Shown: positions 43,801 to 52,489, numbered from the stretch's first letter. The stretch is DNA of 64,000 nt from Aurantiacibacter poecillastricola (GCF_030730945.1 NZ_JAVAMS010000001.1:992001-1056000); one strand, 5' to 3'. Notes: a model not told the origin generated them from the sequence alone. Numbers and translations are program-made.

Positions 43801-43870
43801 GACCGCCTGCTTTCAGCCAAACTGACAAAAAAGCCGCCTGTCAGCAAACGACCCCGAAGCGGTCATTTGC
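43801..43870 (+). repeat. Dispersed intergenic repeat, copy R6
   Basis: GACCGCCTGCTTTCAGCC and AGCAAACGACCCCGAAGCGG then TCATT match the family. It separates the HxlR and MerR/SMR modules. Confidence 0.65.
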
Positions 43871-43905
43871 AGCCACTGTAACCGCCCCTCAAATCAGTCG
43901 TTGAA

Positions 43906-43922
43906 GTTGACCTTGTGTCAAC
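43906..43922. promoter_or_regulatory. Palindromic operator of the TipAS-type MerR gene
   Basis: GTTGACCTTGTGTCAAC is a perfect 6-5-6 palindrome 15 bp before the ATG, consistent with MerR-family autoregulation. Confidence 0.55.
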
Positions 43923-43937
43923 TGCTACAAATAGAAC

Positions 43938-44765
43938 ATGAGCGATTCGCTTCCCATAGACGAAGTTGTCCGCCGCACCGGCCTCACTTCGCGCGCGTTG
44001 CGCTTTTATGAGGGCCGTGGGCTCATCACGCCGCTACGCACTGGTTCGGGGCGGCGCTGGTTCGGACCTGAAGAGCTCGAACGAATTCAGAGGATCGTCG
44101 CACTTAAAAAAGCCGGGCTCAGCCTCGCCGACATAAAGCGATTGTTTGATCACATACCGATCAACCTTCTCGCCTTGCTTAGCGCGCAGCGTAGGCGCCT
44201 GGCCGAACAGGCCGAGGAGATCGCTGACGCTATAGGCCTCATCGATACCGCATTGTCCCGCATCGACCGAGGCGAGCCGCTCGATGCCGCGACGTTTTGC
44301 TCGCTCATTCGTGACGGAGAAAAACTCATGACCGACCAGACCCAAGCCTGGCAGGATGTGGTGGACCAGTATTACACCCCCGAGGAACAGGCTGAATGGC
44401 AAGAACACATGGCCGATGCGCCCGAGTTTAGCCAAGAGGCCTATCAGGCGCAGTGGCACGCGCTCAGCGCCCGGATCGAAGCGGCGCTGCCGCTCGAACC
44501 GGACAGCGATGCAGCTCTCGCCTTCGTGCGAGAATGGTTCGCGTTGCTCGAACCTTTCAGCCGCAACGCCACGCCCGCGATGTGGAAGGGGACGACCCGG
44601 ATGTATGACGACATGGCGCGCTGGGAAGGCAAGGTCGATCCCGGTTTCAGCAAGCCGGTGTGGGACTTCAATATGACGGCGACACCCGCGGCGCTGAATC
44701 GGGGCGAGGATATCGGCCCAATGCCGGCATGGTTCGCGCGGCCCGCTGGACAGGAGAAGCGGTGA
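43938..44765 (+). CDS. MerR-family regulator with TipAS-like effector domain
   Basis: 275 aa. The N-terminal MerR domain (IDEVVRRTGLTSRALRFYEGRGLI...IKRLF) and coiled coil are followed from about residue 130 by an all-helical TipAS-like domain (WQDVVDQYYTPEEQAEWQEHMADAPEFSQEAYQAQWHAL...). TipAS domains bind bulky antibiotics or other drugs. It overlaps the SMR transporter by one base (TGATG), so regulator and efflux protein are one operon. Confidence 0.87.
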   Translation: MSDSLPIDEVVRRTGLTSRALRFYEGRGLITPLRTGSGRRWFGPEELERIQRIVALKKAGLSLADIKRLFDHIPINLLALLSAQRRRLAEQAEEIADAIGLIDTALSRIDRGEPLDAATFCSLIRDGEKLMTDQTQAWQDVVDQYYTPEEQAEWQEHMADAPEFSQEAYQAQWHALSARIEAALPLEPDSDAALAFVREWFALLEPFSRNATPAMWKGTTRMYDDMARWEGKVDPGFSKPVWDFNMTATPAALNRGEDIGPMPAWFARPAGQEKR

Positions 44766-45103
44766 TGACGATCAATGCGTGGGTGCTGTTGCTTGGCGCG
44801 ATCGCGCTTGAGGTGGCCTCGACCAGCCTGCTCAACGCCTCTCAGGGGATGACCCGATGGGGCTATGGTATCGCAGCCATGGCAGGCTACGGCGTATGCT
44901 TCTGGCTGCTCGCTTTCGCGATGACGCGCATTCCGATGGGGGTCGCCTATGCCGTCTGGTCGGGGGTGGGGATTGTTGCCATAGCGGCGATTGGCTGGAT
45001 CGTGTTCCGTCAGAACCTATCCTGGGCGCAGGCGGGCTTTATGGCGCTAATCCTTATCGGCGCCATTGGGCTTAATCTGACGACCATTCGCACGGCGCCC
45101 TGA
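44765..45103 (+). CDS. Small multidrug resistance (SMR/EmrE) transporter
   Basis: 112-aa four-helix protein: WVLLLGAIALEVASTSLLNASQG (with the essential membrane Glu), then YGVCFWLLAFAMTRIPMGVAYAVWSGVGIVAIAAIGW, ending GAIGLNLTTI. It exports cationic drugs or guanidinium-like compounds by proton exchange. Coupled to the TipAS-type MerR gene, which probably senses the drug. Confidence 0.92.
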   Translation: MTINAWVLLLGAIALEVASTSLLNASQGMTRWGYGIAAMAGYGVCFWLLAFAMTRIPMGVAYAVWSGVGIVAIAAIGWIVFRQNLSWAQAGFMALILIGAIGLNLTTIRTAP

Positions 45104-45678
45104 CGAATGGTGTTGAAATGAGGAACGAGCGTTATTCTGTTCAACAACGGGGGCAGGCCGAAAAACCTGCCAGTCCGCTTCCCACCCCAAAGTCAGTCGA
45201 TCAGCGCACCTCAGCACTTTCCCTGAAGCAGCCGGCCGAGATGACCGGCCGGCCGCGTGAAAGTCAGATCTCGGTCCGCTCTGCCAGCAACAAGGCATCT
45301 TCGACGTCGACGCCGAGGTACCGGACCGTGTTCTCGATCTTGGAATGACCGAGCAGGATCTGAATAGCTCGAATGTTGCCTGTGGCCCGGTAGATCATCG
45401 CAGCCTTCGTCCGCCGCAGCGAGAAGCCGAAAAGGCAGTCGAGCGTCCTATTGGCCCGGAGGTCCGCGACGAGGTTACGTTGGGCGAATAGAGGCTCTGA
45501 ACGGATTTATCCCGCAATTCGCGAAATCGGAAATTTGCGGGATAAAAACGCGATCGGATGGCTGTGCAGAGATGGCTCGTTGAGTGACCCTATTGGTAGC
45601 AACCGGTTTCGATGCCGCGGGGGATTTGAGGCTCTCGATTCGTCTCGGCCGCGTGTCTCACCGCCTTGCGTGAGCGAG
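45104..45678. other. Gene-poor junction region left of the right direct repeat
   Basis: Contains class-2 repeat f (45166-45205, CAGTCCGCTTCCCACCCC), a GC hairpin around 45234-45256, the integrase remnant at 45264-45430, and about 250 bp (45431-45678) in which I see no gene. The boundary of the putative integrated block is at its right edge. Confidence 0.55.
45264..45430 (-). pseudogene. C-terminal remnant of a small tyrosine recombinase
   Basis: Encodes SLRRTKAAMIYRATGNIRAIQILLGHSKIENTVRYLGVDVEDALLLAERTEI in pieces that match the last 55 residues of the integrase at 52614-53246, including the HxLRRT-type box (His lost) and catalytic Tyr (NTVRYLGV). Nucleotide identity is roughly 80-85 percent, so it is a diverged relative. 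Upstream residues (LRANRTLDCLFGF) do not match. Confidence 0.75.
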
Positions 45679-46235
45679 CAGCGTCGACGTTTGAAAATGA
45701 ACAAGATACGACAGGTATCCAATCGGTCCGATTCTGTTCATCCCGGGAAGGTCACAAGCTGGCTATGAATGCAAAAGTCATCACGAATTTCCAGCTTGGC
45801 AGCCGCGAATCCTCTTCGGCGCCGGATGTCTTGCCCCTGGCTAAAGAGCATGCGCTGCAATCCGCCGGAGCCGCTTTCCATGCGCTCGCCGACACCATGC
45901 CGCAGATGGTATGGTCGACTCTTCCCGACGGCTCCCACGATTATTACAATGCGCGCTGGTATGAATTCACGGGTGTTCCTGTCGGATCAACCGACGGCGA
46001 AGGATGGGCCGGGATGTTCCATGAGGATGACCAGGCCGACTCATGGAAGAAATGGAATCACAGCCTCGCTACCGGCGAACCGTACGAGGTTGAATATCGC
46101 CTGAGGCATCACAGCGGTGATTATCGCTGGATGATCGGTCGTGCGCTGCCGATCCTCAACGAGCAGGGTGATATCCAGCGCTGGATCGGCACTTGCACGG
46201 ATATCGACGAGCAGAAGCGCACCGCCCTCCAAAAC
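45679..46235 (+). repeat. 557-bp direct repeat, right copy
   Basis: Counterpart of 21721-22277 in the same orientation without gaps. Here the sequence continues into the intact kinase gene. Confidence 0.9.
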
Positions 46236-46844
46236 GAAATCCTGAGCCAGGAGCTCAGCCATCGCATCAAGAACATCTTCGCGATTGTTTCCGGTTTGAT
46301 CAGCCTGACTGCGCGCGCAAATGAAGCGTTCGGCGAAGCGTCGCGCGACTTGCTAGGCCGGATTTCCGCGCTGGGGCGCGCGCACGAATTCGTCCGGCCG
46401 CACAGTGAAAAGTCCCAGCCCGAGGGCAAAGAAGTGACCCTCGCCACGCTGCTTGCGACGATCTTCGAGACCTATCCTGCCTTTTCCGAAGGAAGGATTG
46501 CGATTTCCGGCTCCGATATGGCGGTCGAAAGCCGCGCTGCCACGCCGGTCGCATTGGTGTTCCACGAGCTGGCCACCAACGCTATGAAGTACGGAGCTCT
46601 GTCCAATCCCAACGGGAGGATTTCGCTGGATCTGTCAACCGAGGACGAGATGGTCCGCTTCCGCTGGAGGGAACACGGAGCGCACATCGACAAGGCGCGT
46701 GAGCCTCAAACTGGTTTCGGAAGTCGCCTCATCGAGTTGGCCGCGAAGCAGCAGCTAGGAGGCGATTACAAAAGAATCTGGCATGACGATGGCGTTGAGC
46801 TCGTCATGGATGTCCGAAAGAGCAGGTTACAGGAGCCTAGTTGA
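45765..46844 (+). CDS. PAS-domain HWE-family sensor histidine kinase
   Basis: 359-aa soluble kinase. One PAS/PAC domain (about residues 35-155) is followed by an HWE kinase: phospho-acceptor region SQELSHRIKNIFAIVSGL (His near 165), N-box HELATNAMKYGALS and the WxE motif in FRWREHG. HWE kinases are typical of alphaproteobacteria, often in light, redox or general-stress signalling. ATG 45765 matches the start conserved in the left repeat copy. Its end overlaps the convergent receiver gene by 8 nt, suggesting a signalling pair. Confidence 0.9.
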   Translation: MNAKVITNFQLGSRESSSAPDVLPLAKEHALQSAGAAFHALADTMPQMVWSTLPDGSHDYYNARWYEFTGVPVGSTDGEGWAGMFHEDDQADSWKKWNHSLATGEPYEVEYRLRHHSGDYRWMIGRALPILNEQGDIQRWIGTCTDIDEQKRTALQNEILSQELSHRIKNIFAIVSGLISLTARANEAFGEASRDLLGRISALGRAHEFVRPHSEKSQPEGKEVTLATLLATIFETYPAFSEGRIAISGSDMAVESRAATPVALVFHELATNAMKYGALSNPNGRISLDLSTEDEMVRFRWREHGAHIDKAREPQTGFGSRLIELAAKQQLGGDYKRIWHDDGVELVMDVRKSRLQEPS

Positions 46845-47241
46845 AAAACAGCTTCAAGCGGGCAGGCGGATCGATATTTTCGCCCTTCCGGATCGCAATG
46901 ACATAGTCGAGAACCTGCTTGAGAATGCCGAGATCGACCGGTTTTTCAAGCGCACCCAGCGTTCCGCTTACCCCTTCGCCGAGCTGCGCGGGATTGGCCG
47001 TCACGAAGATGACCTCGATCCCGAAATCCGAGGCAAGTCTTTCGCCCACTCTGGGGCCCGTGGCTCCGTCAGCCAAGTTGACGTCGACGAGAGCCACATC
47101 GATGGCGTCCGAAGCCTTCGCCAATGCTGATTGCATGTCATCGGCAATCCCTGCGGATTCATGACCGAGATCGTGAATCACCGCCTCCATTTCGACAGCT
47201 ATAAGGACTTCATCTTCAACAATCAGAATGGTGGTCGGCAT
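46837..47241 (-). CDS. Single-domain response regulator
   Basis: 134-aa receiver-only protein: acidic pocket VEDE (residues 9-12), phospho-acceptor Asp in VALVDVNLADG (near 53), Thr in IFVTANPAQ and Lys in LEKPVD. No output domain, so it probably acts as phosphate sink or relays to a PhyR-type partner. Converges on the HWE kinase, its likely cognate. Confidence 0.88.
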   Translation of the reverse strand: MPTTILIVEDEVLIAVEMEAVIHDLGHESAGIADDMQSALAKASDAIDVALVDVNLADGATGPRVGERLASDFGIEVIFVTANPAQLGEGVSGTLGALEKPVDLGILKQVLDYVIAIRKGENIDPPARLKLFFN

Positions 47242-47250
47242 GGATCGCAA

Positions 47251-47901
47251 TTAGGGTTCGAAGGTCTGTTGATGCGCTGAGCTCAAGAGACGGGCTAGCT
47301 ACATTTTTGTTCCCTCGTTCAACGCGTGGGCATTACGCTCAGGACGCTGCAGCGTGTTGAACGTCGCACGGATATGGATCGTGGTAATAGTCGATTATAA
47401 CACCGGCTCGAAAGGCTGAAATTAGGGCGCTCAGCGGACGTAGGTTTGGCTGGTCTCCCGGAGGCAGAGAAGCAATCTTGAGTCCCTAAAAAGCTATCGT
47501 TATGTTTGCCCAACCAATTGACACATAACAAAAATTCTGAAGCGCTTGGTGCCGAGGCTCGCATCCCGGCCCGCATTAGCTCCCAATAGACCTTTTTCGA
47601 GGGCTGGGACTGGGCCGGAAACGGATTGTCCGGATCTGGTGGCTGCAGCGTCGAAAGCCGACATTCCACGCGCGACCAAAGGCGGTCCCTATGGTGCTGC
47701 TGGCCCCCTTTCGCAAGCAGTCCTTCCATCAGACTATCTATGGCTCGTGTCGATCTCTGAACATGGGGCCTTTCTTTGGTACAAATTTCCCGAAGGCAAG
47801 ATGCGCGGACTTTGGACGCGGCAATTCGATTGACCTTGGGCAAGTTGTGGAACAATCTCAGCGCGATACCGCTCTAGTGTTATCTTTTTAGGAGATTAAC
47901 C
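47251..47901. other. 650-bp gene-free region with repeat R7
   Basis: Contains a dispersed-repeat copy at 47606-47689 (ACTGGGCCGGAAACGG, TTGTCCGGATCTGG, CGAAAGCCGACATTC, CGCGACC). Short frames on both strands show no recognisable protein or ribosome sites. The right end holds the promoter region of the stress operon. Confidence 0.5.
47606..47689 (+). repeat. Dispersed intergenic repeat, copy R7
   Basis: Follows the family order, with GGGCCG...TGTCCGG on the left and GAAAGCCGACATTC...CGACC on the right. Lies between the kinase/receiver pair and the envelope-stress operon. Confidence 0.62.
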
Positions 47902-48534
47902 ATGGTGGACACCCCACGAAACCGAACAAGTAGCTCTCAGCACGGCGACGTAGCCGATGATCTCAAGGGCGACGCCCGCGACCTCAAGGAAACGGCGACC
48001 AGAGAGGGCGAAGCGAAGGCCGCCGAAGAAAAGGATCGGGTCGGACGCGCGGCACATTCCGCTTCTTCGGCCATGCAAACCGCCGCCGACGAACTGCAGG
48101 GCGACGACCGGGCACCCGATTGGCTTGCTTCTGCATTCAGCAGCGTGGCACGCGAAGTGGACGGGCTAGCATCGCGATTGGAGAACAAGTCTCCGCGTGA
48201 ACTGGCTAACGAAACGCGCCGGTTCGCCCGCGACAATCCGTCGGCCTTCCTCGCCGCATCGGCTGCCGCCGGGTTCGCTGCCGCCCGCTTCCTTCGTGCT
48301 GGCGCCGAATATCACGATGACTACGATGTCGGCCAGATCGATAGCGACCGCGGCAACGCTTACCATACACGCGGAACCTATGGTGCTTCGACCGGCATGG
48401 CCGAAACGATCCCGGCCACTACCGCCGCCTCGACCACTCCTACCGCGAGGACGGGTTTGGGTGATCGCGAAAAGACTGTGGCACAGGCGCGCACCAGCGT
48501 TGCGTCTTCCCGTTCAACGGGAGAAACCCGATGA
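47902..48534 (+). CDS. Stress-associated helical protein (nutrient-deprivation-induced type)
   Basis: 210 aa. Charged, Ala/Glu-rich N-terminus (DDLKGDARDLKETATREGEAKAAEEKDRVG), then an amphipathic coil (FSSVAREVDGLASRLENKSPRELANETRRFARDNPSAFLAASAAAGFAAARFLRA) with one short hydrophobic stretch, and a low-complexity Thr/Ala tail. Resembles DUF883-like membrane-associated stress proteins. First gene of a three-gene operon with ATGA overlaps. Confidence 0.78.
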   Translation: MVDTPRNRTSSSQHGDVADDLKGDARDLKETATREGEAKAAEEKDRVGRAAHSASSAMQTAADELQGDDRAPDWLASAFSSVAREVDGLASRLENKSPRELANETRRFARDNPSAFLAASAAAGFAAARFLRAGAEYHDDYDVGQIDSDRGNAYHTRGTYGASTGMAETIPATTAASTTPTARTGLGDREKTVAQARTSVASSRSTGETR

Positions 48535-48977
48535 GCCAGATCGACAACAGAACCGACCGCGCGACGAAGACCAGCAGAACCGACGATAACGTCGTCGACC
48601 TGCTCGGCCGTCTTACCAGTCAGAGTGCACATCTGGCGCAGCAGCAGGTCAATCTCGTCCAGGCGGAAATGCGCGAATCCGTGGCAGACATACAGAAATC
48701 GGTTGCGAGCCTTCTGGGCGCAGCGGTGTTCGGCATAGCCGGTCTCAGTGTCACACTGATGGGCATTGCCTATCTGATCGGCGACGCCATCGACGACCGC
48801 GATCTGGCAACCCTGCTGGTCGGCCTTGCAACCCTCATTCTGGCCGCCATCCTCTACCGCGTCGCCCGAAGCAAGATGAAGGCAAACAATCTCAAGCCGG
48901 AGCGCACGATCGATACGGTCGAACGCACGCCTGATGCGGCCACCGGCGACCTTACCCATTCCGGAGCAAAACGATGA
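48531..48977 (+). CDS. Phage-holin-like (DUF1469) membrane protein
   Basis: 148 aa: N-terminal amphipathic helix (LLGRLTSQSAHLAQQQVNLVQAEMRESVADIQK) and two helices (VASLLGAAVFGIAGLSVTLMGIAYLI; ATLLVGLATLILAAILY), the pattern of holin-superfamily III proteins. In this setting these are envelope-stress proteins rather than phage genes. Overlaps both neighbours by ATGA. Confidence 0.85.
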   Translation: MSQIDNRTDRATKTSRTDDNVVDLLGRLTSQSAHLAQQQVNLVQAEMRESVADIQKSVASLLGAAVFGIAGLSVTLMGIAYLIGDAIDDRDLATLLVGLATLILAAILYRVARSKMKANNLKPERTIDTVERTPDAATGDLTHSGAKR

Positions 48978-49798
48978 CCCAGAACCAAACTCGCGACCCC
49001 GACGCCATCGAAGCCGACATCCGCCGCACACAGGAAAACATGAGCGAAACTGTCGATCGGATCGGCGACCAGATGTCGCCGCGCAAACTGTTTGACGCTT
49101 TGCTAGACAAGGCGGACGAGAACGGCATCGACGCGCGCTACATTCTCGACGGTGCCCGCCGCAATCCGCTCGCCATGGCGCTGATCTCTGCCGGTGGCAT
49201 TTGGTTGGTCAGCGATTACGATGCCAAGCCATCGGCGTTCACATTCAATTCCGGAAGCGACGGCGTTTCGAGCAACGCGTACGATTACGATCCCGATCAT
49301 CGCGGCTATGTCGAACATATGTCGCGTATCGAGCGGCAGCCCGACGAAGACGACACGATCTATCGCCGCCGTCGCGACGAACATCGCGGAACCTATCTGA
49401 TGATCGAACGCGATCACGACGAGGACGACAAGTCCTATCGCAAGCGGCTCGACGACGCGACCAACCGCATGCGCCAAAAACGCGACAGCTTTGCCGATAG
49501 CGCGCGCCAAACGCAAAGTGACCTGGCTAAACGTGGTCGGCGCACGATGGACAAGGGACGCGATGCCTATAACAGCAATCCGCTCGTCGGCGGGCTGGCA
49601 GCGGCCATCGTCGGCGCCATTGCCGGATCGGTGATACCGTCGTCGCAAACGGAGCGCGAAAAGCTGGGCCCCCAAGGTGCCAAGACACTGGACCAAGCCA
49701 AGGCGAAAGCCCGCGAGGTTGGCCGCGAAGCACGCGCGAAGAAGGACGAAGCGGTTGCCAAGGCCGACCGCAAGATGGAAGAAAAAGGGCCGGCTTAA
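48974..49798 (+). CDS. DUF3618-containing protein
   Basis: 274 aa. The DUF3618 segment at residues 8-75 (PDAIEADIRRTQENMSETVDRIGDQMSPRKLFDAL) ends in a hydrophobic stretch (NPLAMALISAGGIWLVS). A highly charged middle with Asp-rich repeats (DEDDTIYRRRRDEHRG; DHDEDDKSYRKRLDDA), a second helix (GGLAAAIVGAIAGSVIP) and a Lys/Ala tail follow. Third gene of the operon; function unknown, likely envelope-linked stress tolerance. Confidence 0.84.
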   Translation: MTQNQTRDPDAIEADIRRTQENMSETVDRIGDQMSPRKLFDALLDKADENGIDARYILDGARRNPLAMALISAGGIWLVSDYDAKPSAFTFNSGSDGVSSNAYDYDPDHRGYVEHMSRIERQPDEDDTIYRRRRDEHRGTYLMIERDHDEDDKSYRKRLDDATNRMRQKRDSFADSARQTQSDLAKRGRRTMDKGRDAYNSNPLVGGLAAAIVGAIAGSVIPSSQTEREKLGPQGAKTLDQAKAKAREVGREARAKKDEAVAKADRKMEEKGPA

Positions 49799-49818
49799 CG
49801 CATTGCCTGCTCGCCAGT

Positions 49819-49862
49819 TGCGCCAGTCCGATCGAGGTTTCATCTCTGTCGGGACTGGCGCA
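49819..49862 (+). terminator. Stem-loop after the DUF3618 gene
   Basis: TGCGCCAGTCC (49819-49829) pairs perfectly with GGACTGGCGCA (49852-49862) over 11 bp. It follows the operon's last stop by about 20 nt. No T-run, so termination is inferred from position. Confidence 0.5.
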
Positions 49863-49976
49863 CGGGTATTGAACCCGGATGCATCGGGCAATTGTCTGAA
49901 ATCATGCCGGCGGCATCAAACGGTGTTCGCCGGTCTGACGCGTTAGATCACCTTAGGATAATTCGACTGGCAATCT

Positions 49977-50936
49977 ATGACTTCGACTGACGAACCACGT
50001 GGGCGCACGGCAAAGAAACCTTCGCACATTCCTGCGAAAGGCTGGAAGGACATCCTTCTGAGAACGAAGGACGAGCTCGATGCCGACCATGTTTCGGTCG
50101 TGTCCGCAGGCGTCGCCTTCTTCGGCCTGCTCGCGCTCTTTCCCGCGATCGCCGCGATCATCCTGATCGCGGGATTAGTCGTTGATCCGATGGTGGTCGA
50201 ACAGCAGATCGAAAGTTTCGCCGCCGGGCTACCGCAAAACGCAGCCGAAATACTGGAGAACCAAGCCCGCAAGGTTGCCGCCGGCGCGAACACCACGTTG
50301 GGCTGGGCTGCGCTCGGCAGCATTCTCTTCGCGATCTACGGCGCGTCGAAAGGCGTCAAAACGCTGATGGTCGGCATGAACGTCGCCTATGACGAAGACG
50401 AAACGCGTGGCTTTCTTCGGATCAATGCGACAGCCCTTGTGCTGACGGTTCTCATGGTGCTCGTCCTCGTTATCGCGATTGGCCTGATGATCGTCCTGCC
50501 CCTGCTTGCCGACGGACTTGGACTGCCGTCCTTCATTCAAACCGTTGTATTCTATGGCCGGTGGGTGTTGTTGGCTCTTATCGCTTTTGGCGGGTTGTCC
50601 GTGCTCTACCGATATGGTCCCTCGCGCGATGCGCCCGAATGGCGCTGGGTCACGCCGGGTTCGGTCGCGGCGGTGACGGTTTGGTTACTCGCATCGATCG
50701 CCTTTGCCTTCTACGTGCGGAATTTCGGTAGCTATAACGAAACCTACGGGGCGCTCGGCGGCGTTATCGTATTGCTGATGTGGTTATGGGTGTCGTCATA
50801 CATCGTGCTGCTTGGTGCAGAACTCGATTCCGAAATCGAGCACCAGACCCGCCTCGATACGACGGTCGGACCGAACGAGCGGATGGGCAATCGCGATGCC
50901 ATCAAAGCCGATACGCTCGGGGAAGAAAAAACCTGA
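49977..50936 (+). CDS. YihY/BrkB-family inner-membrane protein
   Basis: 319 aa with six helices. Family motifs: DELDADHVSVVSAGVAFFGLLALFPAIAA, TTLGWAALGSILFAIYGASKGVKTLMVGMNVAYDE, and FGSYNETYGALGGVIVLLMWLWVSSYIVLLGAELDSE. The family was once called RNase BN but has no proven nuclease activity. Single gene after the stress operon. Confidence 0.92.
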   Translation: MTSTDEPRGRTAKKPSHIPAKGWKDILLRTKDELDADHVSVVSAGVAFFGLLALFPAIAAIILIAGLVVDPMVVEQQIESFAAGLPQNAAEILENQARKVAAGANTTLGWAALGSILFAIYGASKGVKTLMVGMNVAYDEDETRGFLRINATALVLTVLMVLVLVIAIGLMIVLPLLADGLGLPSFIQTVVFYGRWVLLALIAFGGLSVLYRYGPSRDAPEWRWVTPGSVAAVTVWLLASIAFAFYVRNFGSYNETYGALGGVIVLLMWLWVSSYIVLLGAELDSEIEHQTRLDTTVGPNERMGNRDAIKADTLGEEKT

Positions 50937-51129
50937 ACTGCCGAACGCCTAATGTTGTGTTTGGCAACACCGCATACCATTGCACCGGACAGGATTTCGG
51001 GGTCTGGCCCGGATTTCGAGAACCATGCGAGAACGGTAGCGTAACGCCGTCATTCTGCTTGTGTCGCCGATTGCACTCTGCTTAGCCATTCATTCGAGGA
51101 CCAACCGCCGAACCCTTGCGAGCGTATAA

Positions 51130-51678
51130 ATGACTTCACCGAGCAGCGATATTGATACCTGGTTCAACAGCTTCGATCGGCTTACCAGCGTAGCTATCGG
51201 CGCGGTCGTGTTCTATATCCTGATCGTTGCGATGACCCGCGTTACGGGCAAGCGCACGACCAGTCAGATGAACAATTTCGACTGGATGGTGACCGTCGCG
51301 GTGGGGAGTCTCGCGGCCTCGGGTATCTTGCTTAAAGATGTCAGTATAGCCGACGCTGCCTTGGGTATTGCAATCATGTTCGCGCTTCAGTGGGCGACGT
51401 CCTGGCTGGTGCTGCGCAGCGATGTTTTCTCCAAGCTTATCAAGGCAGAACCGCGCATGCTGTTGCACAAAGGCGAACTACAGAAGGACGCGATGCGCGC
51501 CGAACGCATCTCCGAAGCCGAAATCTACAACGCTTTGAGGCAGAAGGGGCACCTGAGCCTCGACGATGCCAACTGGGTAATCCTTGAAAATGACGGAAAG
51601 TTTTCGATCATCCCTCGAGACGATACATCTTTGGACAATGCGCAGTTGATGAAGGACGTTGGACCGGGCAGCTCGTAA
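51130..51678 (+). CDS. YetF-type DUF421 membrane protein
   Basis: 182 aa: N-terminal helices (VVFYILIVAMTRVTGKRTTSQMNNFDWMVTVAVGSLAASGIL) and the C-terminal DUF421 domain (SKLIKAEPRMLLHKGELQKDAMRAERISEAEIYNALRQKGHLSLDDANWVILENDGKFSII). Related proteins influence sporulation and stress in Bacillus; role here unknown. Confidence 0.9.
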   Translation: MTSPSSDIDTWFNSFDRLTSVAIGAVVFYILIVAMTRVTGKRTTSQMNNFDWMVTVAVGSLAASGILLKDVSIADAALGIAIMFALQWATSWLVLRSDVFSKLIKAEPRMLLHKGELQKDAMRAERISEAEIYNALRQKGHLSLDDANWVILENDGKFSIIPRDDTSLDNAQLMKDVGPGSS

Positions 51679-52096
51679 CGTTGTTTGCATGCATTTCGCA
51701 AACGGTCGTTACATCGAGCCAGATGAAAACCATGTTCCTTGCGAACCATTTCAGTTCATAAGTGACCGCAGCTTCGGAATATCGTGCGGGAACCCCAACA
51801 GCAGCTACCACAACTCAATCTAATTGCTTGCGTGGCCGGAACTAAAGCGCGCTTTGTTGTCTTCAACATCATGAACGAATGACCGCTTTTGGACAGTCCG
51901 AGCAACCGCTGGAAAGACCAAGTTGAGGGCGCATTGCCGACCGGCGGAAATTGGGCCGTAAGCCGCCTGTCCGGTTTTGGGATTGAAACCGCGGGAAGCG
52001 GCCGTTCAGCAAACGACCCCATTGCGGACGATGATCATATATTGCCTTGATCGTCAAAACCGACAGGAGCACCATCTCTCACCAAGGAGAGGTGAT
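51679..52096. other. Gene-free region with repeat R8
   Basis: About 420 bp. Holds the best-preserved repeat copy (51946-52030), preceded by an inverted half-copy (GAATGACCGCTTTTGGACAG near 51877-51896). No credible gene. The last 60 bp form the leader of the VOC gene. Confidence 0.55.
51946..52030 (+). repeat. Dispersed intergenic repeat, copy R8 (best preserved)
   Basis: 85 bp reading in order GGAAATTGGGCCGTAAGC, CGCCTGTCCGGTTTTGGG, AAACCGCGGGAAGCGGCC, GTTCAGCAAACGACCCC, ATTGCGGACG. Used as the reference for the family. Confidence 0.78.
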
Positions 52097-52489
52097 ATGC
52101 ATGTTCCGAAAGGCTTCGCGGTCGTAACGCCGTATATCTTCGTCGATGGCGCCGAAAAGTATATCGAGTTTCTGGAAGCTGCGTTCAACGCGATCGAGAT
52201 CGGCAGAAGCAAGGCTCCCAACGGGCGCATCGCCAACTGCCAATTGAGGTTCGACACCGCGACGATCATGGTAAGCGAGGCGTCGGAACAGTTTCCCGCA
52301 AGTTCGGGTGCTTTCTATTTCTACGTTGAAGACGCCGACACGGCGATGGAAAGAGCACTCGACGCGGGCGCCGAAAAAATAATGGATGTTGAAAATATGC
52401 CCTATGGCGACAGGCAGGGGGGCGTCCGCGATACGTCCGGAAATATCTGGTGGGTTTCTGAGCGCTTGAGCGCAGCGCCGTATTTTTAA
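52097..52489 (+). CDS. VOC/glyoxalase-superfamily protein (PhnB-like)
   Basis: 130 aa with a single betaalphabetabetabeta-type VOC fold: VTPYIFVDGAEKYIEFLEAAF, then GRIANCQLRFDTATIMVSEAS, FYFYVEDADTAMERALDAGAEKI, and PYGDRQGGVRDTSGNIWWVSE with a possible metal Glu. PhnB/YdcE-like proteins are of unknown function or act in resistance. ATG 52097 has AAGGAG seven bases upstream. Confidence 0.88.
   Translation: MHVPKGFAVVTPYIFVDGAEKYIEFLEAAFNAIEIGRSKAPNGRIANCQLRFDTATIMVSEASEQFPASSGAFYFYVEDADTAMERALDAGAEKIMDVENMPYGDRQGGVRDTSGNIWWVSERLSAAPYF

Noticed and set aside
47319..47855. 178-codon minus-strand frame in the gap before the stress operon
   Set aside because: Crosses a dispersed repeat, has no recognisable domain and no Shine-Dalgarno; treated as non-coding.
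48531..48977. Holin-like gene as evidence of a prophage
   Set aside because: No lysin, portal or capsid genes nearby; this holin-superfamily protein is common in non-phage stress operons.
24021..52030. Possible CRISPR array or integron attC array
   Set aside because: Repeats are kilobases apart, not regularly spaced, and diverged; no cas genes or IntI-type integrase. The attC comparison is kept only as an analogy.
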